From: Litorimonas sp963972195
GTDB lineage: Bacteria > Pseudomonadota > Alphaproteobacteria > Caulobacterales > Maricaulaceae
NCBI GenBank assembly: GCA_963972195.1
Contig: CAXATH010000002.1
Location: forward strand, 1 to 64,000
Length of the DNA: 64,000 bases
Direction of reading: 5' to 3'
The notes under the pieces: generated by a model
Told to the model about the DNA's origin: nothing
Seen by the model: only the letters and a program-made list of their open reading frames with translations
Database searches by the model: none
Shown here: positions 25,943 through 34,216 of the stretch, one piece after another
Numbering within the stretch: position 1 is the stretch's first letter
Layout of the letters: each line of letters starts with the position of its first letter
Made by a program: the position numbers and the translations under genes

Positions 25943-27499
25943 TTAAAACTGCCCCGCTGCCCAGGCGCTCCCGAGGGCAATCACCGCGCCGGCGCCCAGA
26001 TAAGCGACAGGTTTCATGACGCTTCGTTTTTGCACAATTTGGTCTTTTTGCGGCGACAGGTCTATCTCTCCGTCGGCCCAGGCTTGGGCGAGCCGCGCGA
26101 TGTTGTCTGTGGCGTCGGGGAGGGTGCGGAGGGTTTTGCCAGTGCGTTCCAGACCGTCGAGCAAGTCGTTAATATAACGCTCGGGGCCGAGTTCGCGTCT
26201 GACGGCTTTTTCGACGATGGGACGGGCGGCGTCCCACATGTCGAAATTCGGGTCGAGGCGTCGGGCAACGCCTTCGGCCTGCATCATAGTTTTTTGCAAA
26301 AGAATTAATTGCGGTTGCATCTCCATGTCAAAAATTTCGGTGATTTCGAGCAGCTGCATAAGCACTTTGGCCATGGAGACGTCTTCGGCCTTTTTACCGA
26401 ATATAGGCTCCCCCACAGCGCGGAGAGCGCTCGCAAACTCTTCGATGGAATGATGCGGCGGGACATAACCTATGTCGAAATGGACTTTGGCGATCTTGTA
26501 ATAATCGCGCTGAAGGAACCCATAAAGCGTATCAATTTCAAACCGGATTTCCTCTTCGCCCAAACGACCCAAGATTCCAAAGTCGAGCAGGACCAAATTG
26601 CCGTCCCTATCGACAATCAAATTGCCTTCGTGCATGTCCGCGTGGAAAACACCGAAATTAAAGGTGGAGGCGAGGAAGCTTTGAATAACTTTCCGGGCAA
26701 GACCAATCCGGTCTATTTCCGGATTGGTCAGCATTTCAGGGGAGGAGAAATACACCCCGTCTATCCATTCGCTGACGAGAACGTTTTTTCCGACGAGATC
26801 CCAATAAAGCGTTGGGACCCGGAAGAGCTTGGTTTCCTCGGACACTTCGGTGAGCTCGGATTGCGCAGCGGCTTCAAGCCGTAAGTCAAGCTCAAGCATA
26901 ACGGCGCGGCGGGCCTCTTTGACGAAATCCTTGGGACGTAATCTGCGAAGGGACGGAACGGCTTTGTGCGCCAGATTGGCCACGAGTTGTATCACATCCA
27001 TGTCGCGGGTCATGCGCCGGACGATATTGGGACGCAGGACTTTGACGGCCACGGTTTCGCCGCTGTGCATCACGCCCTTATGAACTTGCGCAACGGACGC
27101 CGCCGCGATGGGCTCGCTTAGAGATTTTAAGTGAGTTGTCCAAGGCACGCCCCATTCCTGGGCGATCATCGCTTCGGCCTTTTCCATGGGGAAGGGCGGA
27201 ACCTTGTCTTTCAGGCGGGACAGACCCTCGGCAAATTCGGGATCGAACATATCACCGCGTGTGGACAGGATTTGCCCAAACTTGATATAGGCCGGACCAA
27301 GATCTTCGAGGGCATTGGCAAACCGCTCTCCTGCATTCCCTTTACGGTTTCCGATGGAAAATATGCGAGAAATTCCGCCCACAATGCGGACGGGCCAGGG
27401 AACGAGGGGCGCATATTCGACCGGCACGAGCGAATCGTGGCGGATGAGCACCCATCCTGTCCGCATGAGCCGGAAAAATGTCGCGACAGACTTTATCAT
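25943..27499 (-). CDS. ubiB: Ubiquinone biosynthesis accessory protein UbiB
   Basis: A 518-residue protein of the ABC1/ADCK/UbiB atypical kinase family, needed for the coenzyme Q assembly. The family-specific KxGQ region is seen as AYIKFGQILSTRGDMF (about 70-85), the nucleotide site as VAVKVLRPN, and the catalytic/metal loops as HADMHEGNLIVDRDGN and LLDFGILGRL. One or two helices end the protein (VMKPVAYLGAGAVIALGSAWA). ubiE and coaBC often neighbour it in alphaproteobacteria; only coaBC is within reach here. Divergent from nrdB. Confidence 0.93.
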   Translation of the reverse strand: MIKSVATFFRLMRTGWVLIRHDSLVPVEYAPLVPWPVRIVGGISRIFSIGNRKGNAGERFANALEDLGPAYIKFGQILSTRGDMFDPEFAEGLSRLKDKVPPFPMEKAEAMIAQEWGVPWTTHLKSLSEPIAAASVAQVHKGVMHSGETVAVKVLRPNIVRRMTRDMDVIQLVANLAHKAVPSLRRLRPKDFVKEARRAVMLELDLRLEAAAQSELTEVSEETKLFRVPTLYWDLVGKNVLVSEWIDGVYFSSPEMLTNPEIDRIGLARKVIQSFLASTFNFGVFHADMHEGNLIVDRDGNLVLLDFGILGRLGEEEIRFEIDTLYGFLQRDYYKIAKVHFDIGYVPPHHSIEEFASALRAVGEPIFGKKAEDVSMAKVLMQLLEITEIFDMEMQPQLILLQKTMMQAEGVARRLDPNFDMWDAARPIVEKAVRRELGPERYINDLLDGLERTGKTLRTLPDATDNIARLAQAWADGEIDLSPQKDQIVQKRSVMKPVAYLGAGAVIALGSAWAAGQF

Positions 27500-27724
27500 G
27501 AAACGCCTTCTAACATGGGGGGCTTATATGACAGGCGCGGCGCGGCGGATAGGGTCAAATCAGACCATTTTGACGCGCCTCTCTGTTTAAAAAGGGCTTA
27601 ATTTTTTCATCTCAAATTTTGAGGGATTTTATGCACAGGGTTTGCATAAAAAAATTCAGGCTAAAATCAGGGCGTTATTGCGGCGTCGGAGATTTACGTC
27701 CACTTTGGCATTGATTCAAAGGGC

Positions 27725-27740
27725 GCCCTATATATGGTGT
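27725..27740 (+). promoter_or_regulatory. NrdR box 1
   Basis: gccCTATATATGGTGT fits the NrdR consensus acaCwAtATaTwGtgt at about 13 of 16 positions, including the palindromic core. NrdR represses ribonucleotide reductase genes when dATP is high. Confidence 0.75.
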
Positions 27741-27755
27741 GTCTTGTTGCAAATC

Positions 27756-27771
27756 TGTCAAGATGTTGCAT
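27756..27771 (+). promoter_or_regulatory. NrdR box 2
   Basis: tgtCAAgATgTtGcat keeps the C-w-A-n-A-T-n-T-w-G core. Its C is exactly 31 bp after the same position in box 1, the three-helical-turn spacing usual for paired NrdR boxes. Weaker in sequence than box 1; the spacing is the main support. Confidence 0.6.
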
Positions 27772-27827
27772 TTATCAGAAAAAAGACCTCGGGCGGGGTC
27801 ACGAAACGGCGGCAGGGAGAGCAAGCT

Positions 27828-28871
27828 ATGGGCAAGATGGAATTTATGAAAGATCCGACATCCGGATTGCTGACACCAAGTCACAGCTATAAGCCGTTCC
27901 GCTATCCCTGGGCTTATGACTTCTGGCAGAAGCAGCAGCAAGTTCACTGGATGCCCGAAGAAGTGCCGCTGGGCGAAGACCTGAAAGACTGGTCGACTAA
28001 TTTGACCGATGTTGAGCGTAACCTGCTGACACAAATTTTCCGTTTCTTTACGCAATCCGATGTCGAAGTCGGCGCGAATTATATGGAAAATTATATGCCG
28101 CTGTTCAAACCAGTGGAAGTGCGCATGATGCTCGCGTCATTTTCCAATATGGAGACCATTCATATTGCGGCCTATGCGCTCTTGTTGGAGACAATCGGTA
28201 TGCCGGATTCTGAATTCTCTGCCTTTATGGAATATGAAGAAATGGCCGCCAAGCATGACTATCTCGGCAAATTCGGTGTAGAGACAGAAAAAGATATTCT
28301 GACGTCCATGGCTGTTTTCGGCGGTTTTACCGAAGGGCTACAGCTCTTTGCCTCCTTCGCCATGTTGATGAACTTCCCGCGCCTGAATAAAATGAAGGGC
28401 ATGGGCCAGATTGTCACTTGGTCTATTCGCGATGAGAGCCTCCACTGTGAAGGCATGATCAAACTCTTTCATACATTCGCCAAAGAAACCGGCGCGCTGA
28501 CGCCGTCCGTGGCCGATGATATTGCCGATTGCTGCCAGACAGTGGTAAAGCTCGAGGATAAATTTATCGACCTCGCTTTTGAAATGGGCCCGGTCGAAGG
28601 CATGACGTCCGAAGACATCAAGTCCTATATCCGCTATATTGCGGATTGGCGCATGAACCAGCTCGGCCTACCGAAAATTTACGGCACGAAAGAGCATCCA
28701 TTGCCCTGGCTGACTGAGATTACGAATGGCGTTGAACACGCCAACTTCTTTGAAGCGCGCTCTACCGAATATTCCAAAGGCGCCACGGGCGGCCAATGGC
28801 ACGGCGATGACGGCGTTTGGGGGCAATTTGAAAAAATGCGCGCGAAGAAGGCCGTCGAAGACGCCGTTTAA
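27828..28871 (+). CDS. nrdB: Class Ia ribonucleotide reductase beta subunit
   Basis: A 347-residue diiron/tyrosyl-radical subunit that makes deoxyribonucleotides with NrdA. The core METIHIAAY gives metal ligands Glu109 and His112 and the radical Tyr116, in the same spacing as E. coli Glu115, His118 and Tyr122. The second ligand helix is SIRDESLHCEG. ATG 27828 has AGGGAGA upstream and is chosen over the longer open frame. nrdA is not adjacent, so the two subunits are encoded apart in this genome. NrdR boxes precede it and a terminator follows. Confidence 0.95.
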   Translation: MGKMEFMKDPTSGLLTPSHSYKPFRYPWAYDFWQKQQQVHWMPEEVPLGEDLKDWSTNLTDVERNLLTQIFRFFTQSDVEVGANYMENYMPLFKPVEVRMMLASFSNMETIHIAAYALLLETIGMPDSEFSAFMEYEEMAAKHDYLGKFGVETEKDILTSMAVFGGFTEGLQLFASFAMLMNFPRLNKMKGMGQIVTWSIRDESLHCEGMIKLFHTFAKETGALTPSVADDIADCCQTVVKLEDKFIDLAFEMGPVEGMTSEDIKSYIRYIADWRMNQLGLPKIYGTKEHPLPWLTEITNGVEHANFFEARSTEYSKGATGGQWHGDDGVWGQFEKMRAKKAVEDAV

Positions 28872-28898
28872 CGCGGAACAATCATTTACGTGAGATAG

Positions 28899-28935
28899 GA
28901 CCCGGCTTGCACTGCGCAGGCCGGGTCTTTTCTTT
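28899..28935 (+). terminator. Rho-independent terminator of nrdB
   Basis: Perfect 8-bp stem gacccggc/gccgggtc (28899-28906 with 28920-28927), 13-base loop, then ttttcttt. Confidence 0.9.
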
Positions 28936-28969
28936 TGTGAAAGCGGAGCCATCCTGCTAGTCGAAGCGT

Positions 28970-29749
28970 ATGGAAGACCGCGTTAAACCTTTTAAAACCA
29001 TTCTGAATTTCCGTGATTTCGGGCACTATGAAACCGTGGACGGCGCGAAGGTCGCCCGCGACAAGCTATTCCGTTCCGCGCATTTGAACAATCTGGATGA
29101 TGCGGAATTGGAGGCCATCGGGAAAATGGAGATCGGCCTTGTTGTTGATCTTCGCCACAAGCCCGAACGGGTTCGTCAACCTTCACGCTATCCGGTGGAA
29201 GATGAGGCCCGGGTTATCGTTTATATCGACCCGCCTGAATATGAAGCTGCCAAAACGGCTCCGCATGAAGCGTTTATGGAGCGAGAGCTGAATACGCCCG
29301 AAGACGCCCATGATTATATGATGAAATCCTATTCGCTTCGGGCCGGGGATAAAGGGTTTCAGGATATTTTCCGCGATACGCTGCATCACATGGCTGAAAC
29401 GGGCGATGCCATCTTAGTGCATTGCGCGGCAGGAAAAGACAGAACCGGCACTCTTGTGGCCCTGATACAGGGGCTTTTGGGCGTGCCAGACAAAGATATC
29501 CGAGAAGATTACATGCTGACAAACAAAGCCGTGGATGTTGAAAGTTTTCTCGAGCCGGCTTCAAAAGCGTTCACCAAAAGATATGGACGCGCTATCGCGC
29601 CAGATGCGTTACGTCCCATGTTTGGTGTCAAATCAGATTATCTGGACTCAGCTCTAGAGCAAATGGGGGATTTACGCCAATATGCGCAAGATATTTTGGG
29701 GCTGAGCGACAAAGACATTACAAATTTGCGAAACCATTATCTGGAGTAG
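28970..29749 (+). CDS. Tyrosine/serine protein phosphatase (IphP-like)
   Basis: A 259-residue protein of the Y_phosphatase3 family. The P-loop HCAAGKDRTG (151-160) supplies nucleophile Cys152, Asp157 and Arg158; the N-terminal NFRDFGHY (13-20) and FRSAHLNNL segments are family-typical. Substrates may be phosphotyrosine, phosphoserine or phosphoinositides. It starts 98 bp after nrdB, beyond that gene's terminator, and converges with the tad pseudopilin gene at 10 bp. Confidence 0.88.
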   Translation: MEDRVKPFKTILNFRDFGHYETVDGAKVARDKLFRSAHLNNLDDAELEAIGKMEIGLVVDLRHKPERVRQPSRYPVEDEARVIVYIDPPEYEAAKTAPHEAFMERELNTPEDAHDYMMKSYSLRAGDKGFQDIFRDTLHHMAETGDAILVHCAAGKDRTGTLVALIQGLLGVPDKDIREDYMLTNKAVDVESFLEPASKAFTKRYGRAIAPDALRPMFGVKSDYLDSALEQMGDLRQYAQDILGLSDKDITNLRNHYLE

Positions 29750-29758
29750 ATTAGCGCC

Positions 29759-30388
29759 TTAGGAACAGGAAACTGTTTTACCCGATCCGGTGCAGCTATA
29801 GGTTTTCCCGTCCGTCGAGCCAAAGGTCACTTCGCTGGATCGCCGAGGTTTAAGTATGAACGTGTCGGACATTGTAAAGTCCTGCTTCATATACATAAAT
29901 TTGAGCGGAGAATAATTATAGGCGATGCGGGCGACTAAAATTCCTGAATTTTCAGTCATCATAGCGCCATCTACTCCAGCCGGATCAAAACTAGGCAAAG
30001 GGGCAGATCCGCTATTCATTACGGCCGACCCGACGAGCGTGTTTTTCCCATCTGAATCCCGCGCCCAACTGTCAATCTGGATGGTCGCCCCGGACGCATT
30101 CTCAATATTCATCACGCGTATAGTGGCGGAAAGCACATCCTCAAGATCATCTTTATCAAGGTTCGAAGTTTGCGAGGCGAGGTCGCCAATCACATTCGTA
30201 GCATGCGAAACGGCCCGGTCCACCGCCACAGCAGACGCGATTTCTGCGAGGCCGAAATACATGGAGATGAGCAACGGCGCTAGAATTGCAAATTCAATCG
30301 CAGCCAGACCATTTTCATCTTGCCGAAGTCCGGCAACGCTTTGTTGCAGGCGTGTTTTCAGCTTAGCGGTAGTATGTTTCTCTTTCAT
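29759..30388 (-). CDS. TadE-like pseudopilin of the tad pilus
   Basis: A 209-residue TadE/TadG-like protein. One N-terminal helix follows the glutamate motif GLAAIEFAILAPLLI (about 27-41), as in type IV pilin-like proteins processed by TadV/CpaA. The rest is extracytoplasmic with two terminal cysteines (YSCTGSG and VSCS). It follows the other TadE-like gene by 12 bp. The vWA domain of true TadG is absent, so I call it TadE-like, perhaps TadF. Confidence 0.82.
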   Translation of the reverse strand: MKEKHTTAKLKTRLQQSVAGLRQDENGLAAIEFAILAPLLISMYFGLAEIASAVAVDRAVSHATNVIGDLASQTSNLDKDDLEDVLSATIRVMNIENASGATIQIDSWARDSDGKNTLVGSAVMNSGSAPLPSFDPAGVDGAMMTENSGILVARIAYNYSPLKFMYMKQDFTMSDTFILKPRRSSEVTFGSTDGKTYSCTGSGKTVSCS

Positions 30389-30399
30389 CTATTTCCCCT

Positions 30400-30984
30400 T
30401 TAAGACGGACAGGCGCCAGCGGTTGAGAAGGGTTCATTTCGAAAAGCCGTCGAGGATTGAAGTTCGCGGATTCCGCTGCCTTTTTTTGTCTCCAAACGCG
30501 TCAGGGCCGCCGGCATAGCCAAAGAATAGTAATAGATAGCACGGGCGACGACAGGTTCTCCGCCCATTGTGCTGGCAACTGTCCCATTTGGTATGGCAGA
30601 ATCTGGGTCTTCGGCTTCTGGAGGATCCGGAAGGGTAATACTTTGAAAGTTTGAACCGGTTTCAACATCAACTCTAAGACGATCTGCACACCGACCAATG
30701 CTGGCCATATTCGAGCAAACAAGCTCTTTGAACTTTTCCGCTTTGTCGCCGCTACAGGCTTGAAAATTACCAACTCGGATTTGACGTCCGGCCTCTCCAA
30801 CGGCGTGTGTCATGCTCGCATTTAAAAACAGGATAATGGCCAGTTCCAATATGCCGAAAATAAGCATGAAAAAGGGGATGGCCAGCAAGCCAAATTCTAT
30901 CGCCGCAGAACCCTCTCCGTTGCGAAGATAGGTCCTGGCGCGGGCGTGCAACCGCCGAAGGACATTATAAGTAGGCAGGGTCAT
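30400..30984 (-). CDS. tadE: TadE-like pseudopilin of the tad pilus
   Basis: A 194-residue TadE-family protein with the motif GSAAIEFGLLAIPFFMLIFG (about 24-43) in its only transmembrane helix, an extracytoplasmic domain with cysteines (QACSG, ELVCSNM, GRCAD, AGACPS), and a basic N-terminus. Minor pseudopilins of this type help assemble or anchor the Flp pilus. Operon with the second TadE-like gene. Confidence 0.82.
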   Translation of the reverse strand: MTLPTYNVLRRLHARARTYLRNGEGSAAIEFGLLAIPFFMLIFGILELAIILFLNASMTHAVGEAGRQIRVGNFQACSGDKAEKFKELVCSNMASIGRCADRLRVDVETGSNFQSITLPDPPEAEDPDSAIPNGTVASTMGGEPVVARAIYYYSLAMPAALTRLETKKGSGIRELQSSTAFRNEPFSTAGACPS

Positions 30985-31091
30985 AGTTCATCCCACAAAA
31001 GTTCTTCAAAAGACTAGGGAAAAGAGCTTAAAGTTCAGCCAATGAATAGCCTTAACAGGCGCTAAATTTTATCTCTATTTGTCGACAAACC

Positions 31092-31682
31092 CTAGAATTC
31101 ATTACCTTGCGACGACGGACCGGAACCAATAGGGCCGGGGCCGGATTGCGCTGAGTTAGGCCCTGCAAAACCCTGGTTCCCAGAACCCTGAGGAGAGACG
31201 CCTTGGGCGCCGAGAGCTTCGGAGGAAATAATAGGCCGTTCACTGGACGTAAAGTCGTCAATGAAATCCGGAGAGTCACCCAAAACAGGGGAGGGCTGGC
31301 ATGTCGGCGCGCAATTATAGCTTTGCCGGTTGCCTCGATTAAATACCCGAACGCTTTGCGAGGAAACGGATTGGGAGACCTGGATGTCTGCATCCATCAA
31401 GGTTTGTCCCTGTCGATCCAGAATAATCAGATTGGTTTCCCCATAGCCGCGTCCGACCACAAATAATGTATCTGCGGCGTGCACAGAAACATCTGCGATG
31501 GACGGATTGCCAATGATAACCGCTCCAGCAGACGCGGGCAGGCGGAGAATCTGGGTTTTGTTGAGCTCCACCTGATAGGCCTGACCATTGGTCATATACT
31601 GTCCGGCTATGGCCAAGGGAGATAAAGACAAAACGCCGATTGCCGCCGCTGTTCCTAAAATCAATGATGACATTTTTTGCAT
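31092..31682 (-). CDS. Pilus assembly protein with secretin N-terminal-type domain
   Basis: A 196-residue protein with a signal peptide (1-27, ending IAGQ). Residues about 34-115 form the T2SS/T3SS pilus N-domain also found in CpaC (ILRLPASAGAVIIGNPSIADVSV, GYGETNLIILD). A short Cys pair, YNCAPTCQP (122-130), and a Gly/Ser/Pro-rich tail follow. It has no secretin pore domain, so it may be an accessory of the CpaC secretin. ATG 31682 has GGAGG 7 bases upstream and is preferred over upstream in-frame ATGs. It lies upstream of tadE on the same strand. Confidence 0.85.
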   Translation of the reverse strand: MQKMSSLILGTAAAIGVLSLSPLAIAGQYMTNGQAYQVELNKTQILRLPASAGAVIIGNPSIADVSVHAADTLFVVGRGYGETNLIILDRQGQTLMDADIQVSQSVSSQSVRVFNRGNRQSYNCAPTCQPSPVLGDSPDFIDDFTSSERPIISSEALGAQGVSPQGSGNQGFAGPNSAQSGPGPIGSGPSSQGNEF

Positions 31683-32000
31683 ATGAGCCTCCGGCATTCG
31701 GAGCCTGTCTATAGCCATGTGGTGAATGAAGCGTTTACAAATGGCCTTGCAGGGCAGGATTTTACACGATTTATACCGCCTACATTATATAAGGGAGAAA
31801 AATTTCATTTAATTTGATCAGAAAAGTCTACAAATACTGAGGGTTTCGGCTATTTTTAAGAAAAAACAGAATTAATTACAAATTTACCACGTCTCCTAAC
31901 CGGCTCGTAATCCATCCCCGCTATAAGTCATCACATCAGGGAAAACCCTGTGAATTGGGATTGTCCCTTTATAATTGACTAGCATACGTGGGAGTAAGAT
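31683..32000. promoter_or_regulatory. Divergent region upstream of the pilin genes
   Basis: 318 bp without a gene between the secretin-N-domain gene and the first pilin. It is A+T-rich and should hold both promoters. One CtrA-like site, TTAA-N7-TTTA at 31872-31886, is a single mismatch from TTAA-N7-TTAA. CtrA drives pilA in Caulobacter, so the position fits, but the site is weak. Confidence 0.4.
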
Positions 32001-32189
32001 ATGCAAAATTTAGTAACACGTTTTATCGAAGACGAGTCCGGTGCAACAGCTATTGAATATGGCCTGATCGCAGCCCTTATTGCTGTGGCCCTTATCGGCG
32101 GCGCAACAAAACTTGGTACCGCAATTGACGGTAAGTTTAACGCTGCTGCGACTTCAGTCAGCGGCGCATCTGAGAACACTGGTACATAA
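32001..32189 (+). CDS. pilA: Flp-family type IVb pilin, copy 1
   Basis: A 62-residue prepilin. The leader ends at Gly14, and the mature protein begins ATAIEYGLIAALI, with Glu at position +5 and Tyr at +6, as in Flp pilins. A GGGAG site lies before the ATG. It would be the main subunit of the tad pilus, cleaved by CpaA. A terminator with a UUCG loop follows, which should set a high pilin-to-machinery ratio. Confidence 0.95.
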   Translation: MQNLVTRFIEDESGATAIEYGLIAALIAVALIGGATKLGTAIDGKFNAAATSVSGASENTGT

Positions 32190-32232
32190 GTGTACTGTTG
32201 TTAAGTCGAATTTAATTCGATTTCGCTATACG

Positions 32233-32262
32233 AAAGCTGCAACTTCGGTTGCAGCTTTTTTT
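32233..32262 (+). terminator. Terminator between the two pilin genes
   Basis: An 11-bp perfect stem (32233-32243 with 32248-32258) closed by a ttcg tetraloop and followed by a T-run to 32262. UUCG loops are very stable. It separates the first pilin from the second pilin and the assembly genes. Confidence 0.92.
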
Positions 32263-32296
32263 ATGCTTGATGAGAGCTTTTCCTCCGAGGGGCACA

Positions 32297-32482
32297 ATGA
32301 AATTATTCCATTCATTTCTACAAGATGACACGGGCGCAACAGCTTTAGAGTATGGTCTGATTGCAGCCCTCATCGCTTTGGCCTTGATAGGAGGCGCCAC
32401 AAGCCTCGGTAAATCTCTTGATGGGATATTTAGCGGGGCGGGAGAGGATATGACTGCCGCGAATGCTCCCAGAGTTACCTAA
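32297..32482 (+). CDS. Flp-family type IVb pilin, copy 2
   Basis: A 61-residue prepilin, similar to copy 1 over the leader and the helix: cleavage after Gly13, mature start ATALEYGLIAALI. The tail differs (SGAGEDMTAANAPRVT). A GAGGGGC site precedes ATG 32297. It may be a minor or alternative pilin; sitting after the terminator it should be expressed less than copy 1, unless it has its own promoter. Confidence 0.93.
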   Translation: MKLFHSFLQDDTGATALEYGLIAALIALALIGGATSLGKSLDGIFSGAGEDMTAANAPRVT

Positions 32483-32583
32483 AGCAGATATTTAATCTAA
32501 TAAAACTAAGAAGTAGGAGGTCGGAGAAACCCAATATTAAGACTGTTTCGTTAAACCGAAAAAAAATTATTCGGTAGAGTCAG

Positions 32584-33090
32584 ATGATATTTCCATTTCT
32601 CATATTTTTCGGGTTTTCGATTTGCATGATAATGGCGGCCATTAAAGATGCCGCGATAATGAAAATTCCGAATTGGATCAGCCTCCTGACAGTTGCACTG
32701 TTCTTCCTCATGATGCCTTTTGCGTGGACAGGTCTGCCTGTTTTCGGCGAACATTTGCTTGTAGGGCTCGTGGTTTTTATTGCCGGATTTGTAATGTTTG
32801 CTCTAGGATGGTTAGGCGGCGGCGACGCAAAACTCATGGCCGCGACCTCTCTTTGGTGGCTTTGGGGGGATCTAACCCTCTATTTATTCTACACGGGGAT
32901 TATTGGCGGGGTTTTAGCTCTCGTGATCCTGGTAGGACGCAACTATGCTCCAATTTGGCTTTCGACCTCCTCATGGGGATATGGTCTCTTCAAAGAAGAG
33001 AAAAAGATGCCTTACGGCCTAGCCTTGGCGGGCGGTGCATTACTCACTTTACCACAGAGCGCAATTTTTAATGCGGCCTTAGGGTTGTAA
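32584..33090 (+). CDS. cpaA: Prepilin peptidase CpaA/TadV
   Basis: A 168-residue A24-family aspartic membrane peptidase that cleaves the pilin leaders. The two catalytic aspartates are Asp22 (IKDAAIMKIPN) and Asp81 (GGGDAKLMAA). It has about six hydrophobic helices. It lacks the N-terminal methylase domain of PilD, as expected for TadV. Located 101 bp after the second pilin. Confidence 0.95.
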   Translation: MIFPFLIFFGFSICMIMAAIKDAAIMKIPNWISLLTVALFFLMMPFAWTGLPVFGEHLLVGLVVFIAGFVMFALGWLGGGDAKLMAATSLWWLWGDLTLYLFYTGIIGGVLALVILVGRNYAPIWLSTSSWGYGLFKEEKKMPYGLALAGGALLTLPQSAIFNAALGL

Positions 33091-33246
33091 TACTTAAAAT
33101 TGAGTGATTTGGAATCTCAAGATTTTTGAATGCGGATTTAATCTAAAGAACTGGCCAAAAAATGGGGCGCGGAGAGCGTCCAAAATTGATATAGTGCCTA
33201 AATTATCAATAAATTTCAGTGTTTTCCTCCTGTTTTATCTTCCGTG

Positions 33247-33286
33247 TTAACCAATTCTTTGCCGTCCCTTTTTACATCTTAACCAT
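33247..33286 (+). promoter_or_regulatory. Two CtrA half-sites upstream of cpaB
   Basis: TTAACCA at 33247-33253 and the full half-site TTAACCAT at 33279-33286, 32 bp apart, about 67-106 bp before cpaB. TTAACCAT is a recognised CtrA element in Caulobacter relatives. This suggests cell-cycle control of the pilus machinery. Confidence 0.5.
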
Positions 33287-33352
33287 ACTTTATCGAATCT
33301 CTGTCTATGAGAGTCGTAATGAAATCTGACTATTCCGGTCATGTGAGGGGTT

Positions 33353-34216
33353 ATGGACAGCTCAAAACTTATAAAGGTGGCGATTCTGGGCGGCACAGCT
33401 CTGGTGCTCTGGTTTGCCATTCAGAAATTTGCGGCACCCTCTCAGACGAATACGAATGAGATTGCGCCTGTTGTTGAACAAGTTGAATATGTCGAAGTTT
33501 TGGTTGCGAACGCCAATGTTCCTCTGGGAACCCGCATTACGGCTGACCACCTGTCTTGGAAGCCATGGCCAAAAGAAAATGTACAGCCCAATTTGATTAC
33601 AAACGAAGAAAGTGACCGGCCTGAAGCTATTCAGGAACTGGAAGGCTCCATTGTCAGGGCTGAAATATTCGAAGGCGAGCCGATTAATGAGGCAAAACTT
33701 GTTCGCGCCGGAGACTCTGGTGTTATGGCCGCCATGTTAAATCCGGGCATGCGGGCTGTCACGACGCGTATCTCAGTTGAAACGGCGGCAGGCGGCTTTA
33801 TCCAGCCCGGCGACCGGGTTGATATCATCATCACAGAAAAATTTAATCTTCAGAATAATAATTCCGGAACGCAAGGTTCAACCGGCATTATCCGCGATGA
33901 AGTCAACATTTCGAATATCCTGTTCGAAAATGTCCAAGTGCTCGCCATTGATCAGACTTACGCAACGGACCCTGAAGGCGAGGCCTTTGTCATCGGGTCT
34001 ACCGCGACGTTTGAACTCAGTCCATCAGACGCCACACTGTTACAAGAAGCTCAGTCTTCCGGAGAAATCAGTTTGGCTTTGCGCGGATTAAACGCTTCGC
34101 GGATGAGCGCGCCGAGTGCGGCCAAGCGAACTGTTTACGAAGAAGAAGCGCCGCCATCTGACCTTGTTGTTTACCGCTCGGGCGAGCCGCAACGCGTCGC
34201 GATAAGGGGTCAATAA
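33353..34216 (+). CDS. cpaB: Flp pilus assembly protein CpaB
   Basis: A 287-residue RcpC/CpaB protein with one N-terminal transmembrane helix (about 9-25), a SAF domain (about 47-112, VEVLVANANVPLGTRITADHL) and a beta-rich C-terminal region starting RAVTTRISVETAAGGFIQPGD. It is thought to act in the periplasm between the secretin and the platform. It overlaps cpaC by one base (TAATG). Begins the assembly operon. Confidence 0.93.
   Translation: MDSSKLIKVAILGGTALVLWFAIQKFAAPSQTNTNEIAPVVEQVEYVEVLVANANVPLGTRITADHLSWKPWPKENVQPNLITNEESDRPEAIQELEGSIVRAEIFEGEPINEAKLVRAGDSGVMAAMLNPGMRAVTTRISVETAAGGFIQPGDRVDIIITEKFNLQNNNSGTQGSTGIIRDEVNISNILFENVQVLAIDQTYATDPEGEAFVIGSTATFELSPSDATLLQEAQSSGEISLALRGLNASRMSAPSAAKRTVYEEEAPPSDLVVYRSGEPQRVAIRGQ

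Larger units (their letters stand above)
27500..27827. promoter_or_regulatory. ubiB-nrdB divergent intergenic region
   Basis: 328 bp without a gene. The left part should carry the ubiB promoter, which I could not define. The right part carries two NrdR-box-like sites (entered separately) and an AGGGAGA ribosome site before nrdB. The open frame that continues upstream of nrdB through this region is not coding by its composition. Confidence 0.6.
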
